Below, one piece after another: positions 56,794-64,000 of a DNA stretch of 64,000 nucleotides (positions are counted from its first letter, which is position 1; every line of letters begins with the position of its first letter). Below the pieces are notes generated by a model. That model was not told the DNA's origin. It did no database searches and saw nothing but the letters and a program-made list of their open reading frames with translations. The translations under genes and the position numbers were made by a program. Source of the DNA: Olsenella sp. oral taxon 807 (GTDB lineage: Bacteria > Actinomycetota > Coriobacteriia > Coriobacteriales > Atopobiaceae); NCBI RefSeq assembly GCF_001189515.2, contig NZ_CP012069.2, positions 1,674,001 to 1,738,000 on the forward strand, read 5' to 3'.

Positions 56794-59052
56794 CTATGAC
56801 AGGTGCCAGATGTCCTCGTCGTACTGCGCGATGGTGCGATCGGAGGAGAACGTGCCCGCCATGGCCACGTTCACGAGCGCCTTCTGGATCCAAGCATGAC
56901 GATCCTCGTAATCCCGGTACACCTGCTCCTTCAGCTGAATATACTCCTCAAGGTCCAAGAGGGCCATGAACCAGTCCTTGTGGACAATGTCATCATGCAG
57001 GCGGCGCAGACGCTCAGCGTCACCCGTCGCCATGAAGCGGGGGTTCGTGATAAAGTCCACGAGCAGCTTGACACCAGGCCGGCTATAGTGCGCGAACGCG
57101 TCGTAGGAGCCCTCGGCGTAGAGACGCTCAACCTCCTGGCTCGACGCACCAAAGGTGTAGATGTCATCCTTGCCCACCAGCTCGGCGATCTCGACGTTGG
57201 CGCCGTCGAGCGTACAGAGGGTCACGGCGCCATTGAGCATGAACTTCATGTTAGAGGTGCCGCTTGCCTCCTTGCTCGCCAGCGAGATCTGCTCGGAGAT
57301 GTCAGCTGCGGGGATGAGGTGCTCCGCCGCCGTGACGTTGTAGTTCTGGACCATGAGGACCTGGAGGTATGGAGAAACATCAGGATCCTGGGCCACCCAG
57401 TCGGACAGCGTGAGGATGAGGTGGATGATGTCCTGGGCGATAACGTAGGCGGGTGCCGCCTTTCCGCCAAAGACGATCGTGATGGGACGCGCGGGCAGAT
57501 TGCCGTTCTTGATGTCCAGGTACTTCCAGATGATGTAGAGCGCGAGCATCTGCTGTCGCTTATACTCATGGATACGCTTCACCTGCACGTCGATGATCGC
57601 GTCCTCGGGAATGCGCGCGCCCTGGTTTTCGATCATGAACTGCCGCATACGCCCCTTGGCGCTGTCCTTCGCCCTCTCGAACCCCTCTATCACTGCCTTA
57701 TCGTCCAAGTGCTCCTTGAGCGGCGTGAGATCCGCGCTCTTGTGCCAGTCCGTACCGATGGTGTCGTCCAAAAGCCCGGTGAGCTCGGGGTTGCAGCCCA
57801 TGATCCAGCGGCGAAACGTAATGCCGTTCGTCTTGTTGCTGAACTTCTCGGGATAGATCTTATAGAAAGGTGCGAGCTCCGTGTCCTCCAAGATCTTGGT
57901 ATGGAGCGCTGCTACCCCATTGACGCTGCAGCCAAAGTGGATCGCCAGGTTTGCCATGTGGACCACGTCATCTTGGATGATGGCAACTGCGGGATCAGCG
58001 TAACGCTCCTTGGCGATAAGGTCGAGCTTCACGATAATATCGGCTATCTTAGGAGCAACGGTCTTGAGGAACTCGATGGGCCATTTCTCAAGGGCCTCGG
58101 CCAAGATCGTGTGGTTGGTGTAGGCGACCATCCTCTCGACCATCACGACGGCCTCGTCGAAGCCCATATCATGCTCCTCGGTAAGCAGGCGAATGAGCTC
58201 GGGGATGACCATCGTGGGATGCGTGTCATTGATCTGTACCATGGCATAGTCGGGCAGGTCACTCAGGTCACTGCCACGCTCCAGCGCCTCGTGCAGGATG
58301 AGCTGGGCCGCGTTGCTCACCATGAAATACTGCTGGTACACGCGAAGCAGACGCCCCTTTTCGTCCGAGTCGTCGGGGTAGAGGAAGAGCGTGAGGTTCT
58401 TCTTGACCTCGTCCTTGTCAAACTCTATCGAGTCGGCGGGGACCAGCGAGTCATCCACGCCCTCGAGGTCGAAGAGCCTCAGGCGATTCTTGGTTGGACG
58501 GCCGTAGCCCGTCACGTCGATGGAATAGAGCCGCGACCTCACGCTGAAGTCACCGAACTCCACATCGAAGCTCACACCCTCGTCGTTGAGGACGGCCTGC
58601 CTGTCGAGCCAACCGTCGGGAAGCGCCTGCTGCTGCTTGTCGCGAAACTCCTGACGAAACAGACCGTAGTGGTAGTTAAGGCCCACGCCGTCACCGGGAA
58701 GACCCAAGGTGGCTATGGAGTCCAGGAAGCACGCGGCGAGCCTGCCCAGGCCACCGTTTCCCAATGACGGCTCCACCTCAAGCTCCTCGACCTTGTTAAG
58801 GTCGTGCCCAGCCGCCTCGAGTTGGGCCTTGACCTCATCGTAAAGGCCAAGGTTGATGAGGTCACTGATCAGCAGCTTGCCGATGAGAAACTCTGCGGAC
58901 AGGTAGTAGAGGCGCCGCTTGCCGGCATTGGGGGGCAGCTTGGCGCTGCGCTGCCTCACGATGCCCTGCAGCATGGCACAGATCTGCTCATCGCTCAGAG
59001 CCTCCAGGTCAAGGCCATAGCTGTCATGGGCGCAGGTATTCAGACTCAACAT
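56794..59052 (-). CDS. glgP: Glycogen/maltodextrin phosphorylase
   Basis: A 752-residue GT35 phosphorylase. N-terminal YYLSAEFLIGKLL, the loop EPSLGNGGLGRLAACFLDS (about 95) and the pyridoxal-phosphate Lys in KEASGTSNMKFMLNGA (about 620) are all present. It releases glucose 1-phosphate from alpha-1,4-glucans. The ATG at 59052 with an AGAGGAAG site is preferred over the upstream ATG at 59139 that overlaps the malQ stop. It is in an operon with malQ. Confidence 0.93.
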   Translation of the reverse strand: MLSLNTCAHDSYGLDLEALSDEQICAMLQGIVRQRSAKLPPNAGKRRLYYLSAEFLIGKLLISDLINLGLYDEVKAQLEAAGHDLNKVEELEVEPSLGNGGLGRLAACFLDSIATLGLPGDGVGLNYHYGLFRQEFRDKQQQALPDGWLDRQAVLNDEGVSFDVEFGDFSVRSRLYSIDVTGYGRPTKNRLRLFDLEGVDDSLVPADSIEFDKDEVKKNLTLFLYPDDSDEKGRLLRVYQQYFMVSNAAQLILHEALERGSDLSDLPDYAMVQINDTHPTMVIPELIRLLTEEHDMGFDEAVVMVERMVAYTNHTILAEALEKWPIEFLKTVAPKIADIIVKLDLIAKERYADPAVAIIQDDVVHMANLAIHFGCSVNGVAALHTKILEDTELAPFYKIYPEKFSNKTNGITFRRWIMGCNPELTGLLDDTIGTDWHKSADLTPLKEHLDDKAVIEGFERAKDSAKGRMRQFMIENQGARIPEDAIIDVQVKRIHEYKRQQMLALYIIWKYLDIKNGNLPARPITIVFGGKAAPAYVIAQDIIHLILTLSDWVAQDPDVSPYLQVLMVQNYNVTAAEHLIPAADISEQISLASKEASGTSNMKFMLNGAVTLCTLDGANVEIAELVGKDDIYTFGASSQEVERLYAEGSYDAFAHYSRPGVKLLVDFITNPRFMATGDAERLRRLHDDIVHKDWFMALLDLEEYIQLKEQVYRDYEDRHAWIQKALVNVAMAGTFSSDRTIAQYDEDIWHLS

Positions 59053-59135
59053 ATGTCTTCCTCTTTTCAGTCTATTGGAGTGCGTAAGGACGCCGACCGG
59101 ACGATCCGGGGCGCTTGGTTGTGCACATAGCCTCA

Positions 59136-60641
59136 TCACGCCGGAAGCTCGGGCGGCCGTGCTCCGGGGACGCGAAAGTAGGTCTGGGTAAGGTCGAGGA
59201 GGGCCTCCTCGACGGCTCGGGTGATGGCACCCTCCCTCATGCGCCAGTCCCAGTTTCCACCCAAGACGGCTGGCACATTGATGCGCGCCTCGTCTCCTAG
59301 GTCAAGTAGGTCCTGCATGGTGTAGATGCAGGTGTCACTGACGGATGCGGCGATGGCGCGGTTGAACGCGGCTCCCACGGGCTCACCCTTGGCCCGCCTG
59401 GTGTAGCGGTCCGCCTGTTCGCGCTGGCGCGGAGTCGCCGTGTTCTCGTACCAGCCACGAACGGTCTGGTTGTCGTGGGTACCCACGTACGCGATGGTGT
59501 TGGGCGTGTAGTGGTGGGGCAGATAATACGAGTCGCTGTTGCCATCGAAGGCAAACTGCAAGATCTTCATGCCGGGAAAGCCCGTGTCCTCGCGCATCTT
59601 GATGACCTCGGGAGTCATGAACCCCAAGTCCTCCGCAATGATGGGGAGCTTGCCCAGCTGCCGTGTCAGCTCGTCGAAGAGTGCCGTGCCAGGACCCTTG
59701 CTCCAAGAGCCAGCCGCAGACGTCGCAGAGCCAAAGGGCACGTCCCAGTAGGACTCAAAGCCCCGGAAGTGGTCGATGCGCACAATGTCGTACATCTTAA
59801 GGCTCATGCGCATGCGCTCGACCCACCAGGAGTAGTGATCCTGGGCCATGGCGTCCCAGTCGTAGATCGGGTTACCCCAGTACTGTCCTGTCGCGGAGAA
59901 CTGATCGGGCGGAGTGCCCGCGACGCTCGTAGGACTCCCGTCCTTACCGACCCTGAAGAGCTGTGGCATTGCCCACATCTCAACGGAATCGCGCGAGACA
60001 TAGATGGGCATGTCGCCCACGATAAGCACCCCGCGCTCGTTCGCGTAGCCCTTCAGGCTCTCCCACTGCTTGAAGAAGAAGTACTGCGTCATCAGGTGGT
60101 ACTGGTAGTGGTGCTCACGCTTGGCGCTCAGGTCCCGCGACGCCTTCCCCGGGCTGCGATACTGCTGTGGCCACTCGTGGAAGGCCTTAAGGCCGAACTC
60201 CTCCTTGACGGTCATGAACTCACAGTAGCTGTCAAGCCAACTTGCGTGCCTGCGTGAGAACTCGTCCAAGTCCGAAGGAGGGTCCTGCATGAAGCGTGCC
60301 GTCGCACGCTCGAGCACCTTCCTGCGCGCGACGAAGATCGTGGCGTAGTCGATGCGCGCCGGGTCATCCCCGAACTTTACGCCCTCGAGGTCGCCGCGCT
60401 TCAGGTAGCCCAGCTTCACCAGCTCGTCCAGATCGATGAAGTTGGGGTTGCCCGCGTAGGCGCTGAACGACTGGTACGGCGAATCGCCGTAGCCCGTCGT
60501 GGTTAGCGGCAGGATCTGCCAGTAGCGTTGCGAGCAGCGGCTCAAGAAGTCGACGAACTCATAGGCCTTCGGCCCGAACGAGCCGATGCCGTACCTCCCA
60601 GGCAACGCAAAGATTGGCATCAACACTCCACTTGCTCGCAT
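59136..60641 (-). CDS. malQ: 4-alpha-glucanotransferase (amylomaltase)
   Basis: A 501-residue GH77 enzyme beginning GVLMPIFALPGRYGIGSFGP. It has the family's YDIVRIDHFRGFESYW with the nucleophile Asp (about 290), IIAEDLGFMTPEV with the acid/base Glu (about 340) and YVGTHDNQTVRGWY with the transition-state Asp (about 393). It disproportionates malto-oligosaccharides so that GlgP can act. Its promoter has the same operator pair as the PTS gene. Confidence 0.94.
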   Translation of the reverse strand: MRASGVLMPIFALPGRYGIGSFGPKAYEFVDFLSRCSQRYWQILPLTTTGYGDSPYQSFSAYAGNPNFIDLDELVKLGYLKRGDLEGVKFGDDPARIDYATIFVARRKVLERATARFMQDPPSDLDEFSRRHASWLDSYCEFMTVKEEFGLKAFHEWPQQYRSPGKASRDLSAKREHHYQYHLMTQYFFFKQWESLKGYANERGVLIVGDMPIYVSRDSVEMWAMPQLFRVGKDGSPTSVAGTPPDQFSATGQYWGNPIYDWDAMAQDHYSWWVERMRMSLKMYDIVRIDHFRGFESYWDVPFGSATSAAGSWSKGPGTALFDELTRQLGKLPIIAEDLGFMTPEVIKMREDTGFPGMKILQFAFDGNSDSYYLPHHYTPNTIAYVGTHDNQTVRGWYENTATPRQREQADRYTRRAKGEPVGAAFNRAIAASVSDTCIYTMQDLLDLGDEARINVPAVLGGNWDWRMREGAITRAVEEALLDLTQTYFRVPGARPPELPA

Positions 60642-60788
60642 GGCGTCCTCTTCTCTCCTAGGCCCTCAGGCCAATTGTAACGGATACTCACCATGGTCGT
60701 GCGACCACTGCACGATCGTTCGCTACCACTACTCACAGACAGGCTCGTCACGTAGACTTGCAGACACGCTCCTTCGGATAGGTACATT

Positions 60789-60838
60789 ACTTGTTTGAAC
60801 AAGTTTAACCCAATACGGGTAGACTAGCTCGAACAAGT
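60789..60838. promoter_or_regulatory. Paired operators in the malQ-glgP promoter
   Basis: A perfect ACTTGTTTGAACAAGT (60789-60804) and a weaker ACTAGCTCGAACAAGT (60823-60838), again starting 34 bp apart. TAAACT on the minus strand abuts the first site as a -10 candidate, in the same relative place as in the PTS promoter. Confidence 0.78.
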
Positions 60839-60949
60839 TCCTCGTCAACGTGACCATTGAGGCAAAACGCACGCACTCGACACAATACGGTCGGCACTGC
60901 GAGGGTGGTCGAACGCCGCAGGGTGGCCGGCGCTGCGACGTGGCCAAGT

Positions 60950-61037
60950 AGGTACCCCGCAGATTCTGGGGTACCTAAGAAATATGCCCAACTGGGCAAA
61001 CGTCCTCACGTCGGTACCCGCCAGATTCTGGGGCACT
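60950..61037. repeat. Two-hairpin element, copy 3
   Basis: Hairpin AGGTACCCC...GGGGTACCT (60950-60976), core CAACTGGGCAAACGTC (60989-61004) and a second hairpin GGTACCCGCCAGATTCTGGGGCAC (61013-61036 region), then TTAGCGCCGG, as in copy 2. Confidence 0.75.
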
Positions 61038-61103
61038 TAGCGCCGGACTGCCATCAGCTCTTCTCATGCGAAGGCACAGCCGAATGGATAGCTCTCAGAA
61101 ATG

Positions 61104-61443
61104 GAAGCTACGTGAGCTCGTATGGGTGGGTGGTTGCGTTACCGCTAGGACGGCGTGGGCGTCACCGCCAGGGCGACGACGCAGGAGTGTACACAGATTG
61201 GCTAAAATGGCCTCTCGGCGCCGTTTTGGGGCATTTGTGTACACTGTTGCGACGCGAGTCGCGATACGAATCGCGACGCGAGCTGCGCTAGGTGGCACGA
61301 GCGCCTCAACCACCACGGCGTGCCGGCGGCGCCCCCTCGCTGACCCCTCCCGCTTGGCCGGGAAGACAGACTCTGAGCGAGCGGCGCCGCTGCCAGGTCG
61401 GCATCTTCGCCGAGGCGTCAACCCACACGAACCCCCGAAGAGC
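61104..61443 (-). repeat. Composite dispersed repeat, copy C
   Basis: Aligns with 41503-41945 in the same orientation but has one 58-bp element in place of two. With the two-hairpin element it fills most of the 958-bp gap between malQ and the racemase-like gene. Confidence 0.75.
61187..61244. repeat. 58-bp symmetric GTGTACAC element, copy 7
   Basis: GTGTACACAGAT...ATTTGTGTACAC with inner AAAATGGC...GCCGTTTT arms; exactly 58 bp. A lone related half-arm (CGATTCGTGTATACTG) occurs at about 61504-61519 upstream of the racemase-like gene, where TATACT could be a -10 box. Confidence 0.8.
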
Positions 61444-61599
61444 CTCAGAAAGTCCATCACAGTCGATGCCCCGACAGACACGTGAACAGAGGACTGACGC
61501 AGGCGATTCGTGTATACTGCCCTTCTCCATAGCGGTAAAGAACAGGCTCTGACGGCACCAACGAGTCGTCGTGCGGTACGCCTGCCGGAAGGGGGACCC

Positions 61600-62274
61600 A
61601 TGTCCACGCTTGGCCTCATCGCAGACACCCCGCAGGTCACAGACGCCTACCAACGGGCGATCGTAAGCAACGCCGCGCTGACATCGGCACCTCTCGTCGA
61701 GACCGTCGATGGTCAGTGCGTACATGAGCTGGCCCAAGCGCTCGACGCGAAAGGCCTGGCAGACCATTTGCTTCCCGCCATCGACAGGCTCCAAGGGAGG
61801 GGCGCAAACCTTGTAGCGCTCACCTCGGTGACGGCACACCTCGCGCACCGCCTACTCAGGCAGCGCGCGGAGCTGCCCGTCATCGACGTCTCGGACGCGG
61901 TGCTCAAGGCGACGATATCCCGCCACGACAGGGCGGTCTTCCTCCTGGGGAGTGGTCCCACGATGCGCCAGCGCTTTCTCAAGACGCCCATCGTCCTCTC
62001 GCACATTGCTGTCATCACGCCCAGCAGCGCGGAAAAGGACTGGCTGGGAGATGTCATCCGATACGAGCTCAAGGGGGGCGACGTGACACCAGAGACCATC
62101 CGAGCTTTTGAGGACATGGTCGAGAGGGGAAGAGACGAGGGCGCCCAGTCCGTCGTGCTGGCATCATCGGACCTCTGCCTACTGGCCCAGGGCCGCAAAC
62201 TGGCGCTTCCCATTGTGAGCTCAATGGACGCTCACGCACGGGTCATTGCGGCGGCACTTGTGGACAACGGCTGA
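61600..62274 (+). CDS. Aspartate/glutamate racemase-like protein lacking both catalytic Cys
   Basis: A 224-residue protein with the Asp/Glu racemase two-domain layout: MSTLGLIADTPQVTDAYQRA, GRGANLVALTSVTAH near residue 78 and GAQSVVLASSDLCLLAQG near 190. In active enzymes the last two segments read (A/P)-C-N-T and G-C-T-E; here both Cys positions appear as Ser (TSVT and ASSD). So it may be a different lyase/racemase or a non-catalytic relative. A GAAGGGGG site supports the ATG. Its 3' end overlaps the convergent GNAT gene by 32 bp. Confidence 0.7.
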   Translation: MSTLGLIADTPQVTDAYQRAIVSNAALTSAPLVETVDGQCVHELAQALDAKGLADHLLPAIDRLQGRGANLVALTSVTAHLAHRLLRQRAELPVIDVSDAVLKATISRHDRAVFLLGSGPTMRQRFLKTPIVLSHIAVITPSSAEKDWLGDVIRYELKGGDVTPETIRAFEDMVERGRDEGAQSVVLASSDLCLLAQGRKLALPIVSSMDAHARVIAAALVDNG

Positions 62275-62746
62275 GCTGACGGCCACCCGCAAGAAGCATC
62301 ATGTCAGGCAGGTCGACGAAGCCCACCCCCTCGTAGAGGGCCCGGCCTTCCTTGGAGGTCTCGAGGTAGATCTTCTCGGCGCCCCATTGCCTCGCACGCG
62401 CGACCAGCCATCGCACGACGGAGTGCCCGACACCGCAGTGCTGCGCCTCAGGACGCGTGTAAATGTTCATGAGGTAGGCACACTTGCCAGACAGGTTGTC
62501 CGGAGAGGGCATCTCGCGCTGGAGGCACACGCCTCCGCAGCCGATGACCTGCCCATCGATTTCGGCAAAGCAGGCGATGTGCCCCTTTCTCGGCAACTCG
62601 CGGGCATAGTAGGTCCGGTTCTCCCGGTCAAGCGCGTCCAGGTCGTCTCTCTCGGATAGCGAGAACACCTCGCGTAACACCTCCAGTCGCCAGGCCATGA
62701 GTCGGTCGATCTCATCGATGCCAGCCTGCCTCACGACGACTGCCAT
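62243..62746 (-). CDS. GNAT-family N-acetyltransferase
   Basis: A 167-residue acetyltransferase with central strands IACFAEIDGQVIGCGGVCLQ, then YLMNIYTRPEAQHCGVGHSVV, the acetyl-CoA-binding loop in a variant form (Q-H-C-G-V-G where R/Q-x-x-G-x-G/A is usual), and EGRALYEGVGFVDL near the C-terminus. The substrate is unknown. It begins eight bases after the stop of the adenylation-domain gene, so the two are likely co-transcribed. Confidence 0.85.
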   Translation of the reverse strand: MAVVVRQAGIDEIDRLMAWRLEVLREVFSLSERDDLDALDRENRTYYARELPRKGHIACFAEIDGQVIGCGGVCLQREMPSPDNLSGKCAYLMNIYTRPEAQHCGVGHSVVRWLVARARQWGAEKIYLETSKEGRALYEGVGFVDLPDMMLLAGGRQLSRCPQVPPQ

Positions 62747-62754
62747 GACCACCC

Positions 62755-64000
62755 CTACCCCTTCAGAACGACGGGGAGCGCCATGCCATCGGGCTTGCCG
62801 TTCTCGGTGAGCGGTATCTCGTCCATGCGTACGAAGAACTCGGGGATCATGAAATCCGCGAGCCTGCGCCCAAGACGCGCCCTCAGCTCCGACAGCCTCA
62901 GGCCGGCTTCGCTCGGGACGACATAGGCGACCATGTACGACAGCCCCCTCTCGTCGCGGTAGGCACGCACGGTCGCCTGATGGATGACCTCATCCGCTAT
63001 CAGGACGTTCTCGACCTCCAGGCACTCGACGCGGCGCCCCTCGATCATGACCTGGCTGTCCTTGCGATGCAGAAATGCCACGTTGCCGTCTGGTAACAGA
63101 TACCCAAGGTCACCGCTGCGATACAGGTACCTCCCATCTGGCAGGCTGACGAAGTTCGATTGCTCGGGATGGTCGCCCAAATAGCCACGGGACACGCCGT
63201 CACCGAAGATGCAGATCTCGCCCACCTCCCCATCCCTAACGGGTCGCAGGTCATCGCCCAGTATCTCGATGCGGTCGCAACGCACCGCCCTGCCGATGGG
63301 ATAGCTGCCATCCTCGAGCGGGACGCCGTCACTGACGCAGTAGAACGATGCGCAACAGGTGGTCTCCGAGGGGCCGTAGGTGTTGTAGACCTGCGCCACC
63401 CCCACGAGGCGGTCACAGTAGCTCGCGCGCAGGACGTCCCCGCCGCTCACGTACAGACGCACGCCCTCGGGAAGCGTGGCGGCCCGGTTTATGTCGGCCA
63501 GCAGGTGGGGAAAACCGTCCACGATGGTCACCTTCTGCCTCGCGATGTAGTCGATGAGACGCTCGGTGTTTGACCTGTCATGCACCGAAGGGATAGCCAA
63601 CGTCGCCCCACTGAGCAGGGTGGCGAACACCTCCTCGACGAAGATGTCGAACGAGCAGACGGAGTACTGGAGCATGACGTCTTGTGACGTGAGTCCCATC
63701 TCATGCGTGAAGGCGTCGATGTAGCTCAAGACATTGCGGTGCTCGACGCAGACCCCCTTGGGCACGCCCGTGGTTCCCGACGTATAGAGCACGTAGGCCA
63801 GCCTTGACGCCTCGGCGACGCAGGGGGTCTGAACAGGCTCCTCACGAAGGCTCATGCCAGGCTCCACGAACACGCGCGTGACGGACTGGAACAGGTCGTC
63901 ATACGCACGCTGCGTCACGACGGCATCGACGTCGGCCTCGGTCAGCATGAAACGGATGCGCTCCACCGGAAAGCCCGGCTCGGCGGGGACGTAGGCCGCC
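62755..64000 (-). CDS. Stand-alone amino-acid adenylation domain protein (5' end outside window)
   Basis: At least 414 residues of an NRPS-type adenylation domain, running off the right edge; the first visible residues are AAYVPAEPGFPVERI. Core motifs are seen in order: YVLYTSGTTGVPKGV (A3), SFDIFVEEVFATL (A4, with the usual Asp), NTYGPSETT (A5), YRSGDLGYL (A7), a diverged A8 (KDSQVMIEGRRVE where RxDxQVKxxGxRIE is common) and ENGKPD with the A10 Lys. The protein stops 11 residues after A10, so no carrier domain follows. It would activate an amino acid for a separate carrier protein or an amide ligase. GNAT and racemase-like genes adjoin it. Confidence 0.88.
   Translation of the reverse strand, partial: AAYVPAEPGFPVERIRFMLTEADVDAVVTQRAYDDLFQSVTRVFVEPGMSLREEPVQTPCVAEASRLAYVLYTSGTTGVPKGVCVEHRNVLSYIDAFTHEMGLTSQDVMLQYSVCSFDIFVEEVFATLLSGATLAIPSVHDRSNTERLIDYIARQKVTIVDGFPHLLADINRAATLPEGVRLYVSGGDVLRASYCDRLVGVAQVYNTYGPSETTCCASFYCVSDGVPLEDGSYPIGRAVRCDRIEILGDDLRPVRDGEVGEICIFGDGVSRGYLGDHPEQSNFVSLPDGRYLYRSGDLGYLLPDGNVAFLHRKDSQVMIEGRRVECLEVENVLIADEVIHQATVRAYRDERGLSYMVAYVVPSEAGLRLSELRARLGRRLADFMIPEFFVRMDEIPLTENGKPDGMALPVVLKG

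Overview
The window reads as high-GC chromosomal DNA from a Coriobacteriia actinobacterium, most likely an Olsenella-like member of the Atopobiaceae. This is an inference from gene content (tRNA-Leu/tig/clpP/clpX block, carAB, NADP-type gdhA, DUF434, Coriobacteriia-style L,D-transpeptidase repeats, IS1634-family transposases); no marker gene here fixes the species. An antigen I/II-like adhesin and a pilin-like surface protein suggest a mucosal or oral host-associated life style.

Layout. 1-6430 is a decayed mobile island: a twice-frameshifted tyrosine integrase remnant, a RelB-type/MazF-type toxin-antitoxin (TA) pair enclosed by 70-bp inverted repeats, a DinJ antitoxin with a broken YafQ-type toxin, an orphan Panacea/SocA-domain antitoxin-like gene, and an IS1634-type element flanked by a 203-bp direct repeat and itself split by a second IS with a 7-bp target duplication. 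6430-7570 is noncoding and packed with repeats. 7569-25192 is core genome: tcdA-tatD, clpX, clpP, tig, tRNA-Leu, carAB, a DUF2130 gene, gdhA, tRNA-Pro, a DUF434 gene, degV, a radical SAM gene. 25270-28028 holds an XRE regulator, a DUF2975 membrane protein and a small ABC exporter. 28346-35506 is an alpha-glucan/maltodextrin locus: LacI regulator, binding protein, two permeases and an MsmK-type ATPase on the minus strand, with a divergent GH13 amylase. 35642-50176 is a cell-surface and accessory region: a membrane protein, a large secreted L,D-transpeptidase, an antigen I/II-like adhesin, a run of minus-strand genes resembling toxin-immunity proteins (DUF4261, TPR-like, SUKH-like, two unknowns; very GC-rich), and a pilin-like protein. 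50789-53863 carries traX-like, argC and HAD phosphatase genes. 53988-60641 is a second alpha-glucoside module: PTS IICB permease, divergent GntR regulator, glycogen/maltodextrin phosphorylase and 4-alpha-glucanotransferase. The right edge (61600-64000) holds a racemase-like protein, a GNAT acetyltransferase and the 3' part of a stand-alone adenylation-domain gene.

The carbohydrate genes work together: ABC and PTS systems import malto-oligosaccharides and alpha-glucosides, and the amylase, GlgP and MalQ degrade and rearrange them. Two operators 34 bp apart (consensus ACTTGTTTGAACAAGT) precede both the PTS gene and malQ-glgP, so these probably form one regulon.

The most unusual signal lies in the intergenic DNA. 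Several dispersed repeat families recur: (i) a symmetric element of almost constant 58-bp length with GTGTACAC at each end (7 copies); (ii) ACGGAAAAGCGCATTCTGC units (about 25 copies in two clusters), three pairs of which form exactly 57-bp palindromic elements around a CTGGGCAAACGT core; (iii) a two-hairpin element built around the related core CAACTGGGCAAA (3 copies); (iv) a 250-440 bp composite repeat containing family (i) (3 copies). I cannot assign a function to these.
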